The notes under the pieces: generated by a model | Databases searched by the model: none | Told to the model about the DNA's origin: nothing | The model's input: only the letters and a program-made list of their open reading frames with translations | Assembly (NCBI GenBank): GCA_016125155.1 | Contig: WGMI01000010.1 | Location: forward strand, 1-64,000 | Origin: a bacterium | GTDB taxonomy: Bacteria; Bacteroidota; Bacteroidia; Flavobacteriales; Schleiferiaceae | Direction of reading: 5' to 3' | DNA length: 64,000 nt | Shown here: piece by piece, positions 43,247 to 51,575 of the stretch | How the letters are laid out: each line of letters starts with the position of its first letter | Numbering within the stretch: the stretch's first letter is position 1 | Program-made: the position numbers and the translations under genes

Positions 43247-43824
43247 GTCCGGCGCCGAATTTGGGCAAACACCGCGCGAGAAACGGGCTCGTAGGCATCG
43301 CTGTGTCCGAGTTGAATCAACTGTCCTTCGGGGTCTTTGCGCAGCGAATAGTGCGCCAGCCCACCGGTTCGCACGCAAATGGCGTGCACCTTGGTCACAA
43401 ATTCGGCCGTGGCCATCAAATTCGGCATGGGGCCAAAAGGCCGTCCCAGGTGGTCGAGATCCAGACCCGCAACCACCACCCTTTGGCCCCGGTCGGCCAA
43501 CGCATTGGCGACTTCAACAAGCTCTGGTCCGAAGAACTGGGCCTCGTCAATGCCCACCACTTTGTAGGAGGCGGCCTGCTCGAGCAACTCCTCGGCGCGC
43601 TCCACGGCTATTGAAGGCAGCGAACGGGCGTCGTGGGAGACCACCTCTTCGGGGTGGTAGCGCACGTCGATACCAGGTTTGAATATGCCAACGGCCTGCC
43701 CGGCAATCAGCGCCCGGCGCAATCGGCGAATGAGTTCCTCGGTTTTACCCGAAAACATCGGGCCACTGATGACTTCAATCCAGCCGGCATCGGGCATTGT
43801 GGCAGCGCCTTGTTCCAAAAACAT
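43243..43824 (-). CDS. tdk: Thymidine kinase
   Basis: From ATG 43824 the protein has 193 residues and the type II thymidine kinase P-loop ISGPMFSGKTEELIRRLRRA (residues ~20-39), VVGIDEAQFFGPEL with the catalytic region, and a lasso region with AICVRTGGLAHYSLR. Two cysteines often found in the zinc knuckle are not all present. The start MFLEQ matches the usual Bacteroidota start. It phosphorylates thymidine for salvage and heads the operon with MurF-Alr. Confidence 0.92.
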   Translation of the reverse strand: MFLEQGAATMPDAGWIEVISGPMFSGKTEELIRRLRRALIAGQAVGIFKPGIDVRYHPEEVVSHDARSLPSIAVERAEELLEQAASYKVVGIDEAQFFGPELVEVANALADRGQRVVVAGLDLDHLGRPFGPMPNLMATAEFVTKVHAICVRTGGLAHYSLRKDPEGQLIQLGHSDAYEPVSRAVFAQIRRRT

Positions 43825-43857
43825 CGAAGAATCATGGGGCAAATGGTGCCCAATGCT

Positions 43858-43865
43858 CAAAACTA
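43858..43865 (-). promoter_or_regulatory. TAnnTTTG promoter element of the tdk operon
   Basis: TAGTTTTG on the minus strand, an exact -7 match 33 bases before ATG 43824, with a TTG about 24 bases further upstream. It probably drives the whole tdk-murF/alr-wzx-GT2-wecA-ligase unit. Confidence 0.55.
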
Positions 43866-43903
43866 ACGAATTTCGGGGCGGTTCTCTTTCAATCACACAC
43901 GGC

Positions 43904-44620
43904 ATGCCCACTGACCCCACTTCCCACCCGATCTCCATTCAAGAGCGCCGGTTGCTCGTCGAAGCGCAATTCGATCGGTTGCGCGCTCAGTTCCGCGATC
44001 CCGGTCAGCGCTCGGCCTTGGTGAGCGGGTTGCGCGCGCTCTATGCCGAAGTCCTGTTGCTGGATTTTCTCGAACGCGAAGCCGAGGCCCGGCTGGAGAT
44101 GGAACACGCGATTCGGGCCCGGATGATGCAAGCCCTCGAATCCAGCGTTTCCGAAACAGCGGTACCCACCAGTACCCCCGAGACGGTCCCACCCTCAGCA
44201 CCAGCAGCCGAAACCACTTTACGACCCGAAATTGTCGTTGTTCCCGTTCCCCAAGGCCCGCCCGTGGTCCGCAGAGAAGAACCTCAACCCGAGGCCCCTC
44301 GTCCCGAAATCGCCGCTTCCACCGCTTCAACCCATGCGAAAGAGGCGGAAAAGCCCGAGCGACCCCATCACACCCCGAGACCGCCCGCATCTTGGGAGCT
44401 GGGGCTCAACGACCGAATTGCCTTTACGCAACAACTCTTTGGCGGCCAAGCCGAAGACTACCACCGGGCACTCTCCCAACTCGGCACCTTGGCATCTGCT
44501 GCCGAAGCCCGAAAGTTTGTCAACGAGCAATTGCGGCCCGACTACAACTGGACGAGTCTCGAAGCCCAAGAACAACTCGAACGACTGTTTGAACTGATCG
44601 AGGCCCGATTTGGTGGCTAA
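43904..44620 (+). CDS. Conserved Bacteroidota protein of unknown function with Pro-rich linker
   Basis: This 238-residue protein is divergent from tdk. The N-terminus (~1-85) is helical and charged; residues ~85-165 are rich in Pro, Glu, Thr and Ala and probably disordered; the C-terminus (~168-238) forms a compact helical domain starting LNDRIAFTQQLFGGQAEDYH and ending LFELIEARFGG. I recall this C-terminal pattern in unnamed Bacteroidota proteins but know no function. No signal peptide or membrane segment, so probably cytoplasmic. The stop lies 2 bp from the convergent lipoprotein gene. ATG 43904 is chosen since earlier in-frame codons run opposite tdk. Confidence 0.65.
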   Translation: MPTDPTSHPISIQERRLLVEAQFDRLRAQFRDPGQRSALVSGLRALYAEVLLLDFLEREAEARLEMEHAIRARMMQALESSVSETAVPTSTPETVPPSAPAAETTLRPEIVVVPVPQGPPVVRREEPQPEAPRPEIAASTASTHAKEAEKPERPHHTPRPPASWELGLNDRIAFTQQLFGGQAEDYHRALSQLGTLASAAEARKFVNEQLRPDYNWTSLEAQEQLERLFELIEARFGG

Positions 44621-44622
44621 AC

Positions 44623-45150
44623 CTACTGCCGCTCGAGGGTAAACTCGATGTCTGAAGTCAGGGTGAGCCCAGTGCCCGGAATGCTGAAGGGGACCTCGGA
44701 AGCCCACACCTGCCGATTGGGCTCGTTGACGAGCACATCGTAAAGAATCAGCTCGCCGCTGTTGGCATCTTCCACAATGACCCGTTTTTCGTCTCCGGTT
44801 ACGGTCCAGGTACCCGAGCGCGCAATATTGATTGGAACGCCGCCCACCAAAGGCGGAGGAAGGGTAACGCTGAAAATCAAGGTGTAGTCGACTTCGTTTG
44901 GATTTTGGGTTACCGTAAAATCTCCGCTGACGTTGTCGGCATTCCCGCTCAAAGGAATGGTCGTACCCGGAACCGCAGGATTCGGGATTTCCGTGTCGTA
45001 AAAGAGCTCGGTCATAGTCCACTCTCCGACCAATCGCTCCTCGAGCGTTTGGGGAGGCGTATTGTTGTTGTCCGAGTCTTCCTTGCATCCGGTCAATCCG
45101 CCAATCACCGCCGTGATCGAGAGCAGTGCCGAGAGAAATGGTGTTTTCAT
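44623..45150 (-). CDS. Lipocalin-like lipoprotein of unknown function
   Basis: This 175-residue lipoprotein has signal MKTPFLSALLSITAVIGGLTGC, then an Asp/Asn-rich spacer (KEDSDNNNTPP) and a beta-rich domain beginning RLVGEWTMTELFYD, similar to lipocalin-like (DUF5004-type) domains of Bacteroidota. No catalytic residues are evident. ATG 45150 is chosen for the lipobox. It follows the TrkA gene by 20 bp and may be co-transcribed. Confidence 0.65.
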   Translation of the reverse strand: MKTPFLSALLSITAVIGGLTGCKEDSDNNNTPPQTLEERLVGEWTMTELFYDTEIPNPAVPGTTIPLSGNADNVSGDFTVTQNPNEVDYTLIFSVTLPPPLVGGVPINIARSGTWTVTGDEKRVIVEDANSGELILYDVLVNEPNRQVWASEVPFSIPGTGLTLTSDIEFTLERQ

Positions 45151-45170
45151 AGAGTCGAAATTACTGAGAA

Positions 45171-45839
45171 TCAACGGTTGATTTCAATAAACCGATCGAT
45201 GTATTTCCGCTTTCCAAAAATCACAATCAAATCGTCCGCCACCAGTTGGGTATGGGCGTCGGGAATGCCTTGTATGTGGTAGCCCTCTTCCGACTTGCGC
45301 AGGAGGGTGATGAGGTTGAGCTGGTATTTCTCCCGGAGTCCAATGTCGCCGAGGGTGCGGCCGAGCACGGCCTTGGGCGCCTTGATTTCGATGATCTCGA
45401 AGTCGTCCGGTAGCGTCATGCACATCAAAATACCCGGATTGGTCAACTGCTCAGCCACGTTGTTGGCCACCTCTTCTTCGGGCTGAAGAATCTCGTTGAT
45501 CCCCATCTTCTCGAGGATGCAGCGCTGGGTTGAGCCCTGTGCCCGGGCGATGATCCGCTTGACCCCGAGCTCTTGTAAAATAAACGTGGTGAGCAACATG
45601 GCCTGAAAATTGGCACCGATGCACACCACCACCGCATCCATATCAGTGATGTTCTGAGCATCAAGGGCCCTTTTATCGGTCGAGTCGAGTGTCACGGCAT
45701 AGGCCACGTCGTCCTTGATGGCCTCAATCTTTTCCTCGTCGTTGTCGATGGCCAAGACCTCAGAGCCTTTTTCGGTCAACCGGCGGGCAATGGCCCCACC
45801 GAATTGCCCCATTCCGATAACCGCCAGTTTTTGTGCCAT
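45171..45839 (-). CDS. TrkA/KtrA-type potassium channel/transporter regulatory subunit
   Basis: The 222-residue protein has an RCK_N domain with nucleotide motif AVIGMGQFGGAIARRL at the start, the acidic LAIDNDEEKIE after the second strand, and an RCK_C domain (~residues 137-220). It gates a membrane K+ transporter in response to ATP/ADP or NAD(H). The membrane subunit is not in this window. It lies 3 bp downstream of the cystathionine synthase/lyase gene. Confidence 0.9.
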   Translation of the reverse strand: MAQKLAVIGMGQFGGAIARRLTEKGSEVLAIDNDEEKIEAIKDDVAYAVTLDSTDKRALDAQNITDMDAVVVCIGANFQAMLLTTFILQELGVKRIIARAQGSTQRCILEKMGINEILQPEEEVANNVAEQLTNPGILMCMTLPDDFEIIEIKAPKAVLGRTLGDIGLREKYQLNLITLLRKSEEGYHIQGIPDAHTQLVADDLIVIFGKRKYIDRFIEINR

Positions 45840-45842
45840 GGA

Positions 45843-47027
45843 TTAGAGCTTATCGAGCGCTTGTTGCAAATCGGCCAACAGATCTTCCGGGTCTTCAATC
45901 CCGACGCTGAGCCTGATCAGCGAGTCTTCCAGACCGCTCTTGAGGCGTTCTTCTCTTGGAATGGAAGCGTGGGTCATGCTGGCCGGATGACCACAGAGCG
46001 ATTCTACGCCCCCCAGCGATTCGGCCAGGGTAAAGACCTGCAGAGTAGAAACCAGATGGAAGGCCTTTTCTAAAGCGTCGTCCTTGAGCGTAAACGACAA
46101 CATCCCCCCAAAATTGCGCATTTGGCGCGAAGCGACTTCGTGACCGGGGTGGTCGGGAAATCCGGGCCAGTGCACCTTTTTCACCTTGGGATGCGATTTG
46201 AGAAACGCTGCCACCACCCGGCCATTGGTGCCGTGGCGCTCCATGCGGAGGTGAAGGGTTTTGATGCCCCTGAGTACCAAAAAACAGTCGAGGGGCCCGG
46301 GCACGGCTCCAGAGGCATTCTGAACAAACCGGAGACGCTCTGCCAAATGTTCGCTTTTCGCCACCAAGGCCCCCAAGACCACATCGCTGTGTCCGCCGAG
46401 ATATTTGGTCGCACTGTGCATCACCAAATCGGCTCCAAGCGCCAAAGGCTGCTGTACATAGGGACTGGCAAAGGTGTTGTCGACCACGAGCATGGCTCCG
46501 CTCCGCTTTTTGATTTCGGCCAAGGCGGCGATGTCGGCAATGTGCAACATCGGATTGGTGGGCGTTTCGCACCATATGAGCCGGGTGCGCTCGTTTACGG
46601 CCCGTTCTACCTGGAGGGGCTGGCTCATATCGACAAAGCGAAACACCAGACCGAAGTGCTGAAAAATTTTGGTAAACAAACGATAGGTCCCTCCGTAGAG
46701 GTCGTTGCTCGCCACCACTTCGTCCCCGGGCAAGAGCAATTTGAGCACGGCATCGATGGCCGCCATTCCGCTGGCAAAAGCAAGCCCTTCAACGCCTCCC
46801 TCCAACGAAGCCAGGCTGTTCTGAAGCGCCGTCCGGGTCGGGTTGTGGGTTCGGCTGTATTCGTACCCCAGGTGTTGGCCAGGAGCCGATTGAGCATAGG
46901 TACTGGTGAGGTAGACCGGAGGCATTACAGCGCCGGTGGAGGGATCGTGCTGTTGCCCTCCGTGTATGGCCCGGGTGCCGAAGCCTTGTTGTGCCCCGTG
47001 GTCGGGGGCCTTGTCGTCCTGATTCAT
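45843..47027 (-). CDS. Cystathionine gamma-synthase / gamma-lyase family enzyme
   Basis: This 394-residue PLP enzyme of the Cys/Met metabolism family has SRTHNPTRTALQNSLASLEG, the PLP-contacting VVDNTFASPY (Asp ~183) and Schiff-base Lys ~208 in HSATKYLGGHSDVV. It either makes cystathionine or cleaves it, and sequence alone does not settle which. ATG 47027 is chosen; a promoter element lies 24 bases upstream and earlier codons belong to the divergent promoter region. Confidence 0.9.
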   Translation of the reverse strand: MNQDDKAPDHGAQQGFGTRAIHGGQQHDPSTGAVMPPVYLTSTYAQSAPGQHLGYEYSRTHNPTRTALQNSLASLEGGVEGLAFASGMAAIDAVLKLLLPGDEVVASNDLYGGTYRLFTKIFQHFGLVFRFVDMSQPLQVERAVNERTRLIWCETPTNPMLHIADIAALAEIKKRSGAMLVVDNTFASPYVQQPLALGADLVMHSATKYLGGHSDVVLGALVAKSEHLAERLRFVQNASGAVPGPLDCFLVLRGIKTLHLRMERHGTNGRVVAAFLKSHPKVKKVHWPGFPDHPGHEVASRQMRNFGGMLSFTLKDDALEKAFHLVSTLQVFTLAESLGGVESLCGHPASMTHASIPREERLKSGLEDSLIRLSVGIEDPEDLLADLQQALDKL

Positions 47028-47050
47028 GGGGGACGTAAAATAATGGGATG

Positions 47051-47058
47051 CAAAAGTA
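47051..47058 (-). promoter_or_regulatory. TAnnTTTG promoter element of the cystathionine enzyme gene
   Basis: TACTTTTG on the minus strand, an exact -7 match 24 bases before ATG 47027. It faces away from the valS promoter 45 bp to the right, so the two genes share a compact divergent control region. Confidence 0.55.
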
Positions 47059-47095
47059 GTGCGCTCCCTTTCCACTGCCCTCCCCCGCTAGTGAG

Positions 47096-47103
47096 TAGTT
47101 TTG
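47096..47103 (+). promoter_or_regulatory. TAnnTTTG promoter element of valS
   Basis: TAGTTTTG, an exact -7 match 17 bases before the valS ATG, implies a leader of only about a dozen bases. Confidence 0.55.
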
Positions 47104-47120
47104 CGGCTCGATTCCCCACT

Positions 47121-49745
47121 ATGTCGCTCGAGACCACCTACCAGCCCGCGCAGATCGAAGACAAATGGTATGCGTATTGGCTGGAGCACAAGCTGTTTGC
47201 CGCCAGGCCCAATCCGGACAAGGAGCCCTACTCCATCGTAATTCCCCCGCCCAATGTCACCGGGGTGTTGCATATGGGGCATATGCTCAACAACACGCTC
47301 CAAGACGTCCTCATTCGTCGGGCCCGGATGCGGGGGTACGAAGCCTGCTGGGTGCCCGGTACCGACCACGCCTCGATTGCCACGGAAGCCAAGGTCGTGG
47401 CCTTGCTCAAAGAACAGGGATTGAGCAAGGAAAGCCTGGGTCGCGAAGCCTTTCTCGAACACGCCTTCGCGTGGAAAGAAAAATATGGGGGCATCATTCT
47501 CGAACAACTCAAAAAGCTCGGAGCCAGTTGCGATTGGGACCGCACCCGCTTTACGATGGAGCCCGAGTTGTATCAGTCCGTTGTCGATGTTTTTGTGGAT
47601 TTGTACGACAAGGGCCGGATTTACCGCGGCATCCGCATGGTCAACTGGGATCCCCAGGGGCGAACGGCTTTGAGCGACGACGAGGTCCTGCACAAAGAGG
47701 TCGAGCGCAAGATGTACTACGTCCGCTATCGCTTTGCCGAGGGCGAAGGATTTTTAACGGTGGCCACGGTGCGCCCCGAAACGATTATGGCGGACGTGGC
47801 CGTGGCCGTGCACCCCACCGACGAGCGCTATGCAGGGTTGATTGGTCGGAAGGTCCTCATTCCGCTGATCGACAAACCCATTCCTATTATCGCCGACGAT
47901 TATGTCGACCCGGCCTTTGGAACGGGTTGCCTCAAGGTTACCCCGGCCCACGATCCCAACGACTACGCGATTGGGATGCGGCATGGCCTCGAGGTAATCG
48001 ATCTGTTGAACGAAGACGGAACGCTCAACGAACAGGCCCAAATTCACGTCGGCGAAGACCGTTTTGCCGCCCGCAAGAGCATTGCCCTCGAACTCGAAGC
48101 CTCGGGTTTGTTGGAGAAAACCGAATCGGTCCGCAGCTCGGTCGGGTTTTCGGAGCGCACCGACGCCGTGGTCGAACCTCGGCTCTCGACCCAGTGGTTT
48201 CTGAAAATCGGCGATTTGGTGCCCCCGGCGCTCGAAAGAGTCCTCGACGACACCATTCAGTTGCACCCGCCCAAGTTCAAAAACATGTACCGGGTCTGGA
48301 TGGAAAATGTCCGCGACTGGTGCATTTCCCGTCAGCTGTGGTGGGGGCACCGCATACCGGCCTGGCACGGACCCGACGGACGCGTGGTCGTGGCCCGAAA
48401 CGAAGCCGAAGCCCGGTCTCGTTGGCAAGCCGAGTACGGTCCGCTCGACGGCCCCCTCGTTCAAGATCCGGATGTGCTCGATACGTGGTTTAGTTCGTGG
48501 CTCTGGCCCATAAGCGTTTTTGATCCCCAGGTATTCCGCACCGGAAAGCCCAATGAAACACTGCGCTATTTCTATCCCACGCGCGACTTGATTACCGCTC
48601 CGGAAATCTTGTTTTTCTGGGTGGCGCGCATGGTAATGGCAGGGTACGAATACCTCGACGAGGCTCCGTTTAAAAACGTCTATTTGACCGGCATTGTCCG
48701 GGACAAACTCGGGCGCAAAATGTCCAAATCGCTCGGAAACTCTCCCGACCCCCTCCAACTCATCGAGCAGTTTGGAGCCGATGGGGTGCGCACGGGTATG
48801 CTTTTCAGCAGCCCTGCGGGCAACGACCTGCTCTACGATGAAAAGCTCGTGGAACAAGGACGGAATTTTGCCAACAAAGTTTGGAATGCTTTTCGGCTGG
48901 TGGACGGCTGGCCATCGGCCACAGTGGAGGTGGGTCAAGCTGAACTCGAGGCCATGGCGTGGTTTGAAGCAAGGATGGCCCAAGGCCTGAGCGAAATAGA
49001 CCGCTGTTTTGAAGAATACCGTCTGGCCGATGCACTGATGGCGGTGTACAAGCTGGTGTGGGACGATTTCTGCGCCTGGTATTTGGAAGCCGTCAAGCCT
49101 CCCTTTGGCGCCCCCATTGCAGCATCGGTGCTGGAGCACACCCGGCATTTCTTCGAAGTATTGCTCAGGATAATGCACCCCTTTATGCCCTTTCTCACCG
49201 AAGAATTGTGGCACAGGATCGGGTCGCGTGCGGCCGGAGAAAGCATATGCACCAGTCCCTGGCCCGTTTTGGGATCGTTCAATCCTGAGCTCATTGCACG
49301 CTTCGAAACCGATCGAGCAATTGTGGTGGGCGTACGGGCTTTGAGAAACGAAAAGAACCTGAGCCCGAAAGAAAGCCTGAGGTTGTTCCACAGCCCGGGA
49401 GCCGACTTCGACCGGGGATTGGTGACCAAAATGGCGCACGTATCCGAACCCGAAGCTACCGATACAGCCCCCGAACAGTCGGCGAGTTTCCGGGTAGGGC
49501 AGCACGAATTTTACGTTCCCCTGAGCGGCTTGATCGATCCAGAAGCCGAAATCAAAAAGCTCAAATCGGAGAAAGACTACCTAGAAGGGTTTAAGCGCAG
49601 CGTCCAAGCCAAGCTCCAGAACGAGCGCTTTGTGGGCAGCGCCCCGGCCGAAGTAGTCCAGCGCGAGCGAGACAAACTGGCCGATGCCGATTCCAAGATC
49701 TCGGCCATCGACGCGTTGGTTCACGCCCTAGAGGCCTCAAAATAA
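47121..49745 (+). CDS. valS: Valyl-tRNA synthetase
   Basis: This 874-residue class I synthetase has the HIGH motif as HMGH at residues 51-54, KMSKS as RKMSKSLGNSPDP near residue 533, the CP1 editing domain between them, the anticodon-binding domain, and a C-terminal coiled coil ending ...DALVHALEASK. It charges tRNA-Val. The reading frame continues 333 codons upstream opposite another gene; that part has no synthetase similarity, and ATG 47121 begins the conserved N-terminus just after the promoter. Confidence 0.97.
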   Translation: MSLETTYQPAQIEDKWYAYWLEHKLFAARPNPDKEPYSIVIPPPNVTGVLHMGHMLNNTLQDVLIRRARMRGYEACWVPGTDHASIATEAKVVALLKEQGLSKESLGREAFLEHAFAWKEKYGGIILEQLKKLGASCDWDRTRFTMEPELYQSVVDVFVDLYDKGRIYRGIRMVNWDPQGRTALSDDEVLHKEVERKMYYVRYRFAEGEGFLTVATVRPETIMADVAVAVHPTDERYAGLIGRKVLIPLIDKPIPIIADDYVDPAFGTGCLKVTPAHDPNDYAIGMRHGLEVIDLLNEDGTLNEQAQIHVGEDRFAARKSIALELEASGLLEKTESVRSSVGFSERTDAVVEPRLSTQWFLKIGDLVPPALERVLDDTIQLHPPKFKNMYRVWMENVRDWCISRQLWWGHRIPAWHGPDGRVVVARNEAEARSRWQAEYGPLDGPLVQDPDVLDTWFSSWLWPISVFDPQVFRTGKPNETLRYFYPTRDLITAPEILFFWVARMVMAGYEYLDEAPFKNVYLTGIVRDKLGRKMSKSLGNSPDPLQLIEQFGADGVRTGMLFSSPAGNDLLYDEKLVEQGRNFANKVWNAFRLVDGWPSATVEVGQAELEAMAWFEARMAQGLSEIDRCFEEYRLADALMAVYKLVWDDFCAWYLEAVKPPFGAPIAASVLEHTRHFFEVLLRIMHPFMPFLTEELWHRIGSRAAGESICTSPWPVLGSFNPELIARFETDRAIVVGVRALRNEKNLSPKESLRLFHSPGADFDRGLVTKMAHVSEPEATDTAPEQSASFRVGQHEFYVPLSGLIDPEAEIKKLKSEKDYLEGFKRSVQAKLQNERFVGSAPAEVVQRERDKLADADSKISAIDALVHALEASK

Positions 49746-49788
49746 ACCCATTCCCACTTTTGGGAAGGCTGGTTTGGGCGGGGCCCTA

Positions 49789-50310
49789 CTATTGATAACG
49801 GGCCACGGGGCTCAACCGAATTCGATCGAATCGGGATGAAAGACTGTCGTATTGCTCTTGGAGAGACGTGGATCCGCGGTATTCAATCTGAAAATAAACC
49901 GACAGCGAAAATTTGCCCGGATTGTTGTCGAAGGCATTGCGCAGGGGAATGGGTGGACTGAGGGCCTTCCACTGCCGTTGACCTGTTGGGTCGAGTTCAA
50001 AAAAGAGCGGATCGGCCCCTGAAAAGCGAATCCGAGCGCGAACGCGTTCAAACGCGCCATCGACGGTCATTCCCAATTGGGTGTTGGATGCTGTACAAAT
50101 CGATTCATAATCAGGGGCCAACCAACGCAATACCAAACGGCCAGCCTCTGGATTGTACTCCAAAGTTTGAAATTGTTCAAAGGGCGGAATGGTATTGAAA
50201 GTCTGCTCAGGCAAACGCGGACCGCACGTCTCGGTTTCTTCCAGACTGCATCCCCCTGTCCCGAGAATTACCAAGGCCCACAGGAGGTTGAGGACGTTGT
50301 TTTGTTTCAT
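49789..50310 (-). CDS. Lipoprotein, member 1 of a three-gene paralogous family
   Basis: This 173-residue lipoprotein has lipobox LVILGTGGC. The mature part starts CGPRLPEQTFNTIPPF, has a second conserved Cys (ESICTASNT), a shared FDNNPGKFSLSVYF segment and ends PVARYQ. It is similar in plan to the next two genes upstream. The fold appears beta-rich; no known family is recognised. Last of the three tandem genes. Confidence 0.7.
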   Translation of the reverse strand: MKQNNVLNLLWALVILGTGGCSLEETETCGPRLPEQTFNTIPPFEQFQTLEYNPEAGRLVLRWLAPDYESICTASNTQLGMTVDGAFERVRARIRFSGADPLFFELDPTGQRQWKALSPPIPLRNAFDNNPGKFSLSVYFQIEYRGSTSLQEQYDSLSSRFDRIRLSPVARYQ

Positions 50311-50466
50311 AGAATTCAGCTGATCAATGGTCAAAAGTCTTAAGTAGAACTTGAGCCTTCATCAATGGAAAATGAAGAAATGCGACTCAAGCCCAAAATC
50401 ATGGGATTGGGCTAGGCCCTTTCGGACAAAGAACACGGCCCTCTCAATTGCGCAAAAGGAAAGAAG

Positions 50467-50964
50467 CTATTGATAGCGTGCAATGGGTGCGATGGTACAC
50501 GATTGAAAGCGCGTGGCAAAATGATCGTATAGGGTCTGAATCGCTCCCGAACCGGCCCCGGAGAAATAGAAATCGATGGAAAACCCGAACGAGCCCGGAT
50601 TGTTGTCGAAGGTCGCCTGCAAGGGGAGTTCTTCTCCTGAACCTTTCCAACGATCAGATACTACTTCGTCGAGGGCAAATCGAAAAACCCGACCGTCCCG
50701 CCATTCAACGCGACCGATAACAGAATCCGCCGTTCCCAAATAGAGCAGGTCCATGCGGGTTCCGGCCGAACTGCACAAGGCTTCGTACCCCTCGGTTTGC
50801 CAGCGCAAGCCCAAGCCATTGCCCAATACGGAAAACGATCCGATGGGCGGAAGGGTGTCGTAGACCGCTTCGGGCAGACGGGCACCGCAGACCGAGGTCT
50901 CATTCCCCTTGGAGCATGCCAAAGACATTCCCATGAGGGTAAAACAAATCAGGGTACTTTTCAT
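50467..50964 (-). CDS. Lipoprotein, member 2 of a three-gene paralogous family
   Basis: The 165-residue lipoprotein has lipobox LMGMSLAC. It shares with its downstream neighbour CGARLPEAVYDTLPP, a second Cys in ALCSSAGT, FDNNPGSFGFSIDF and the C-terminal ending PIARYQ. The shared ends and the paired cysteines suggest a disulfide-linked beta fold. ATG 50964 is chosen for the lipoprotein signal; a start at 50979 is possible. Function unknown. Confidence 0.7.
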   Translation of the reverse strand: MKSTLICFTLMGMSLACSKGNETSVCGARLPEAVYDTLPPIGSFSVLGNGLGLRWQTEGYEALCSSAGTRMDLLYLGTADSVIGRVEWRDGRVFRFALDEVVSDRWKGSGEELPLQATFDNNPGSFGFSIDFYFSGAGSGAIQTLYDHFATRFQSCTIAPIARYQ

Positions 50965-51006
50965 ACCCCAAATGTCCATCGCAGTTCTCAACACCGAGCA
51001 CTGGGC

Positions 51007-51522
51007 TCACAAATGCATATAAGCTTGAGGGAGAATCTCGAATTCGATGAGTTGGGCCTCAAGGGCGTCGATGATCGCGCCCAAATCGTCGGGGCCGGTG
51101 TATGCAAAACGAAAATCGACCTCCACCCAGGCTGAAGCGGGTCCATTGCCAAAATCGACGTCGAAGTATCGAGGGACCGATTCTCCAGTCCATCGGTTTC
51201 CTTGTTGAGCGAGGGCCAGATTCGAAAGACCGTTTTCTCTCCAGCGCACGCGCGCCTCTTCGATGTCAAAATTGCCGGCGGCCTCAAGGACAAAAGCCGA
51301 CGGAGCAAACGTGCACATTCCGGTCAATTTGGAAGAGCGGTAGCGCAACAGCACTTGACCTTGCCCAGCATCGTAATTCAACACAGAGAATTCAGAATCC
51401 TTGAAAGCAGTTACGGGCATAGATTCGATCGAAGGGCCGCATTTTTGTTCGTCGACAGCAGTGCAAGCAGCCATCAAAATGAGCAGTACAAACAGGGAAG
51501 AAAGACGTAGCAGACGGTTCAT
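51007..51522 (-). CDS. Lipoprotein, member 3 of a three-gene paralogous family
   Basis: This 171-residue lipoprotein has lipobox LLILMAAC. It is the most divergent of the three but keeps the CGPSIES start, the second Cys (GMCTFAPS), an ARVRWRENGL stretch matching the middle strand of the others, and an FxxxDFGNGPASAWVEVDF segment where the paralogues have FDNNPG. First gene of the tandem set, it has its own promoter 21 bases upstream. Function unknown. Confidence 0.68.
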   Translation of the reverse strand: MNRLLRLSSLFVLLILMAACTAVDEQKCGPSIESMPVTAFKDSEFSVLNYDAGQGQVLLRYRSSKLTGMCTFAPSAFVLEAAGNFDIEEARVRWRENGLSNLALAQQGNRWTGESVPRYFDVDFGNGPASAWVEVDFRFAYTGPDDLGAIIDALEAQLIEFEILPQAYMHL

Positions 51523-51542
51523 TGGGTTTCATTTTGTTATAG

Positions 51543-51572
51543 CAAATATACTACAACATTTGAAACACGCAA
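51543..51572 (-). promoter_or_regulatory. Full -33/-7 promoter of the lipoprotein trio
   Basis: On the minus strand TTG (51570-51572), a 19-bp spacer and an exact TATATTTG (51543-51550), with the ATG 21 bases further on. The spacing matches the Bacteroidota consensus. The -33 element sits just before the rlmB stop codon. Confidence 0.7.
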
Positions 51573-51575
51573 CCC

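Noticed and set aside
45151-45174. TTG start giving a TTGA overlap for the lipocalin-like lipoprotein
   Set aside because: ATG 45150 gives a standard lipoprotein signal; the overlap is likely chance.
46122-47120. In-frame 333-codon extension upstream of valS
   Set aside because: It lies opposite the cystathionine enzyme gene, has no synthetase similarity, and the promoter at 47096 plus the conserved start at 47121 exclude it.
47754-49505. 583-codon frame opposite valS
   Set aside because: Mirror of GC-rich codon positions; no recognisable domain, while valS is certain.
49751-49766. Hairpin TTCCCA/TGGGAA after valS as a terminator
   Set aside because: Short stem and no U-run, so termination is doubtful.
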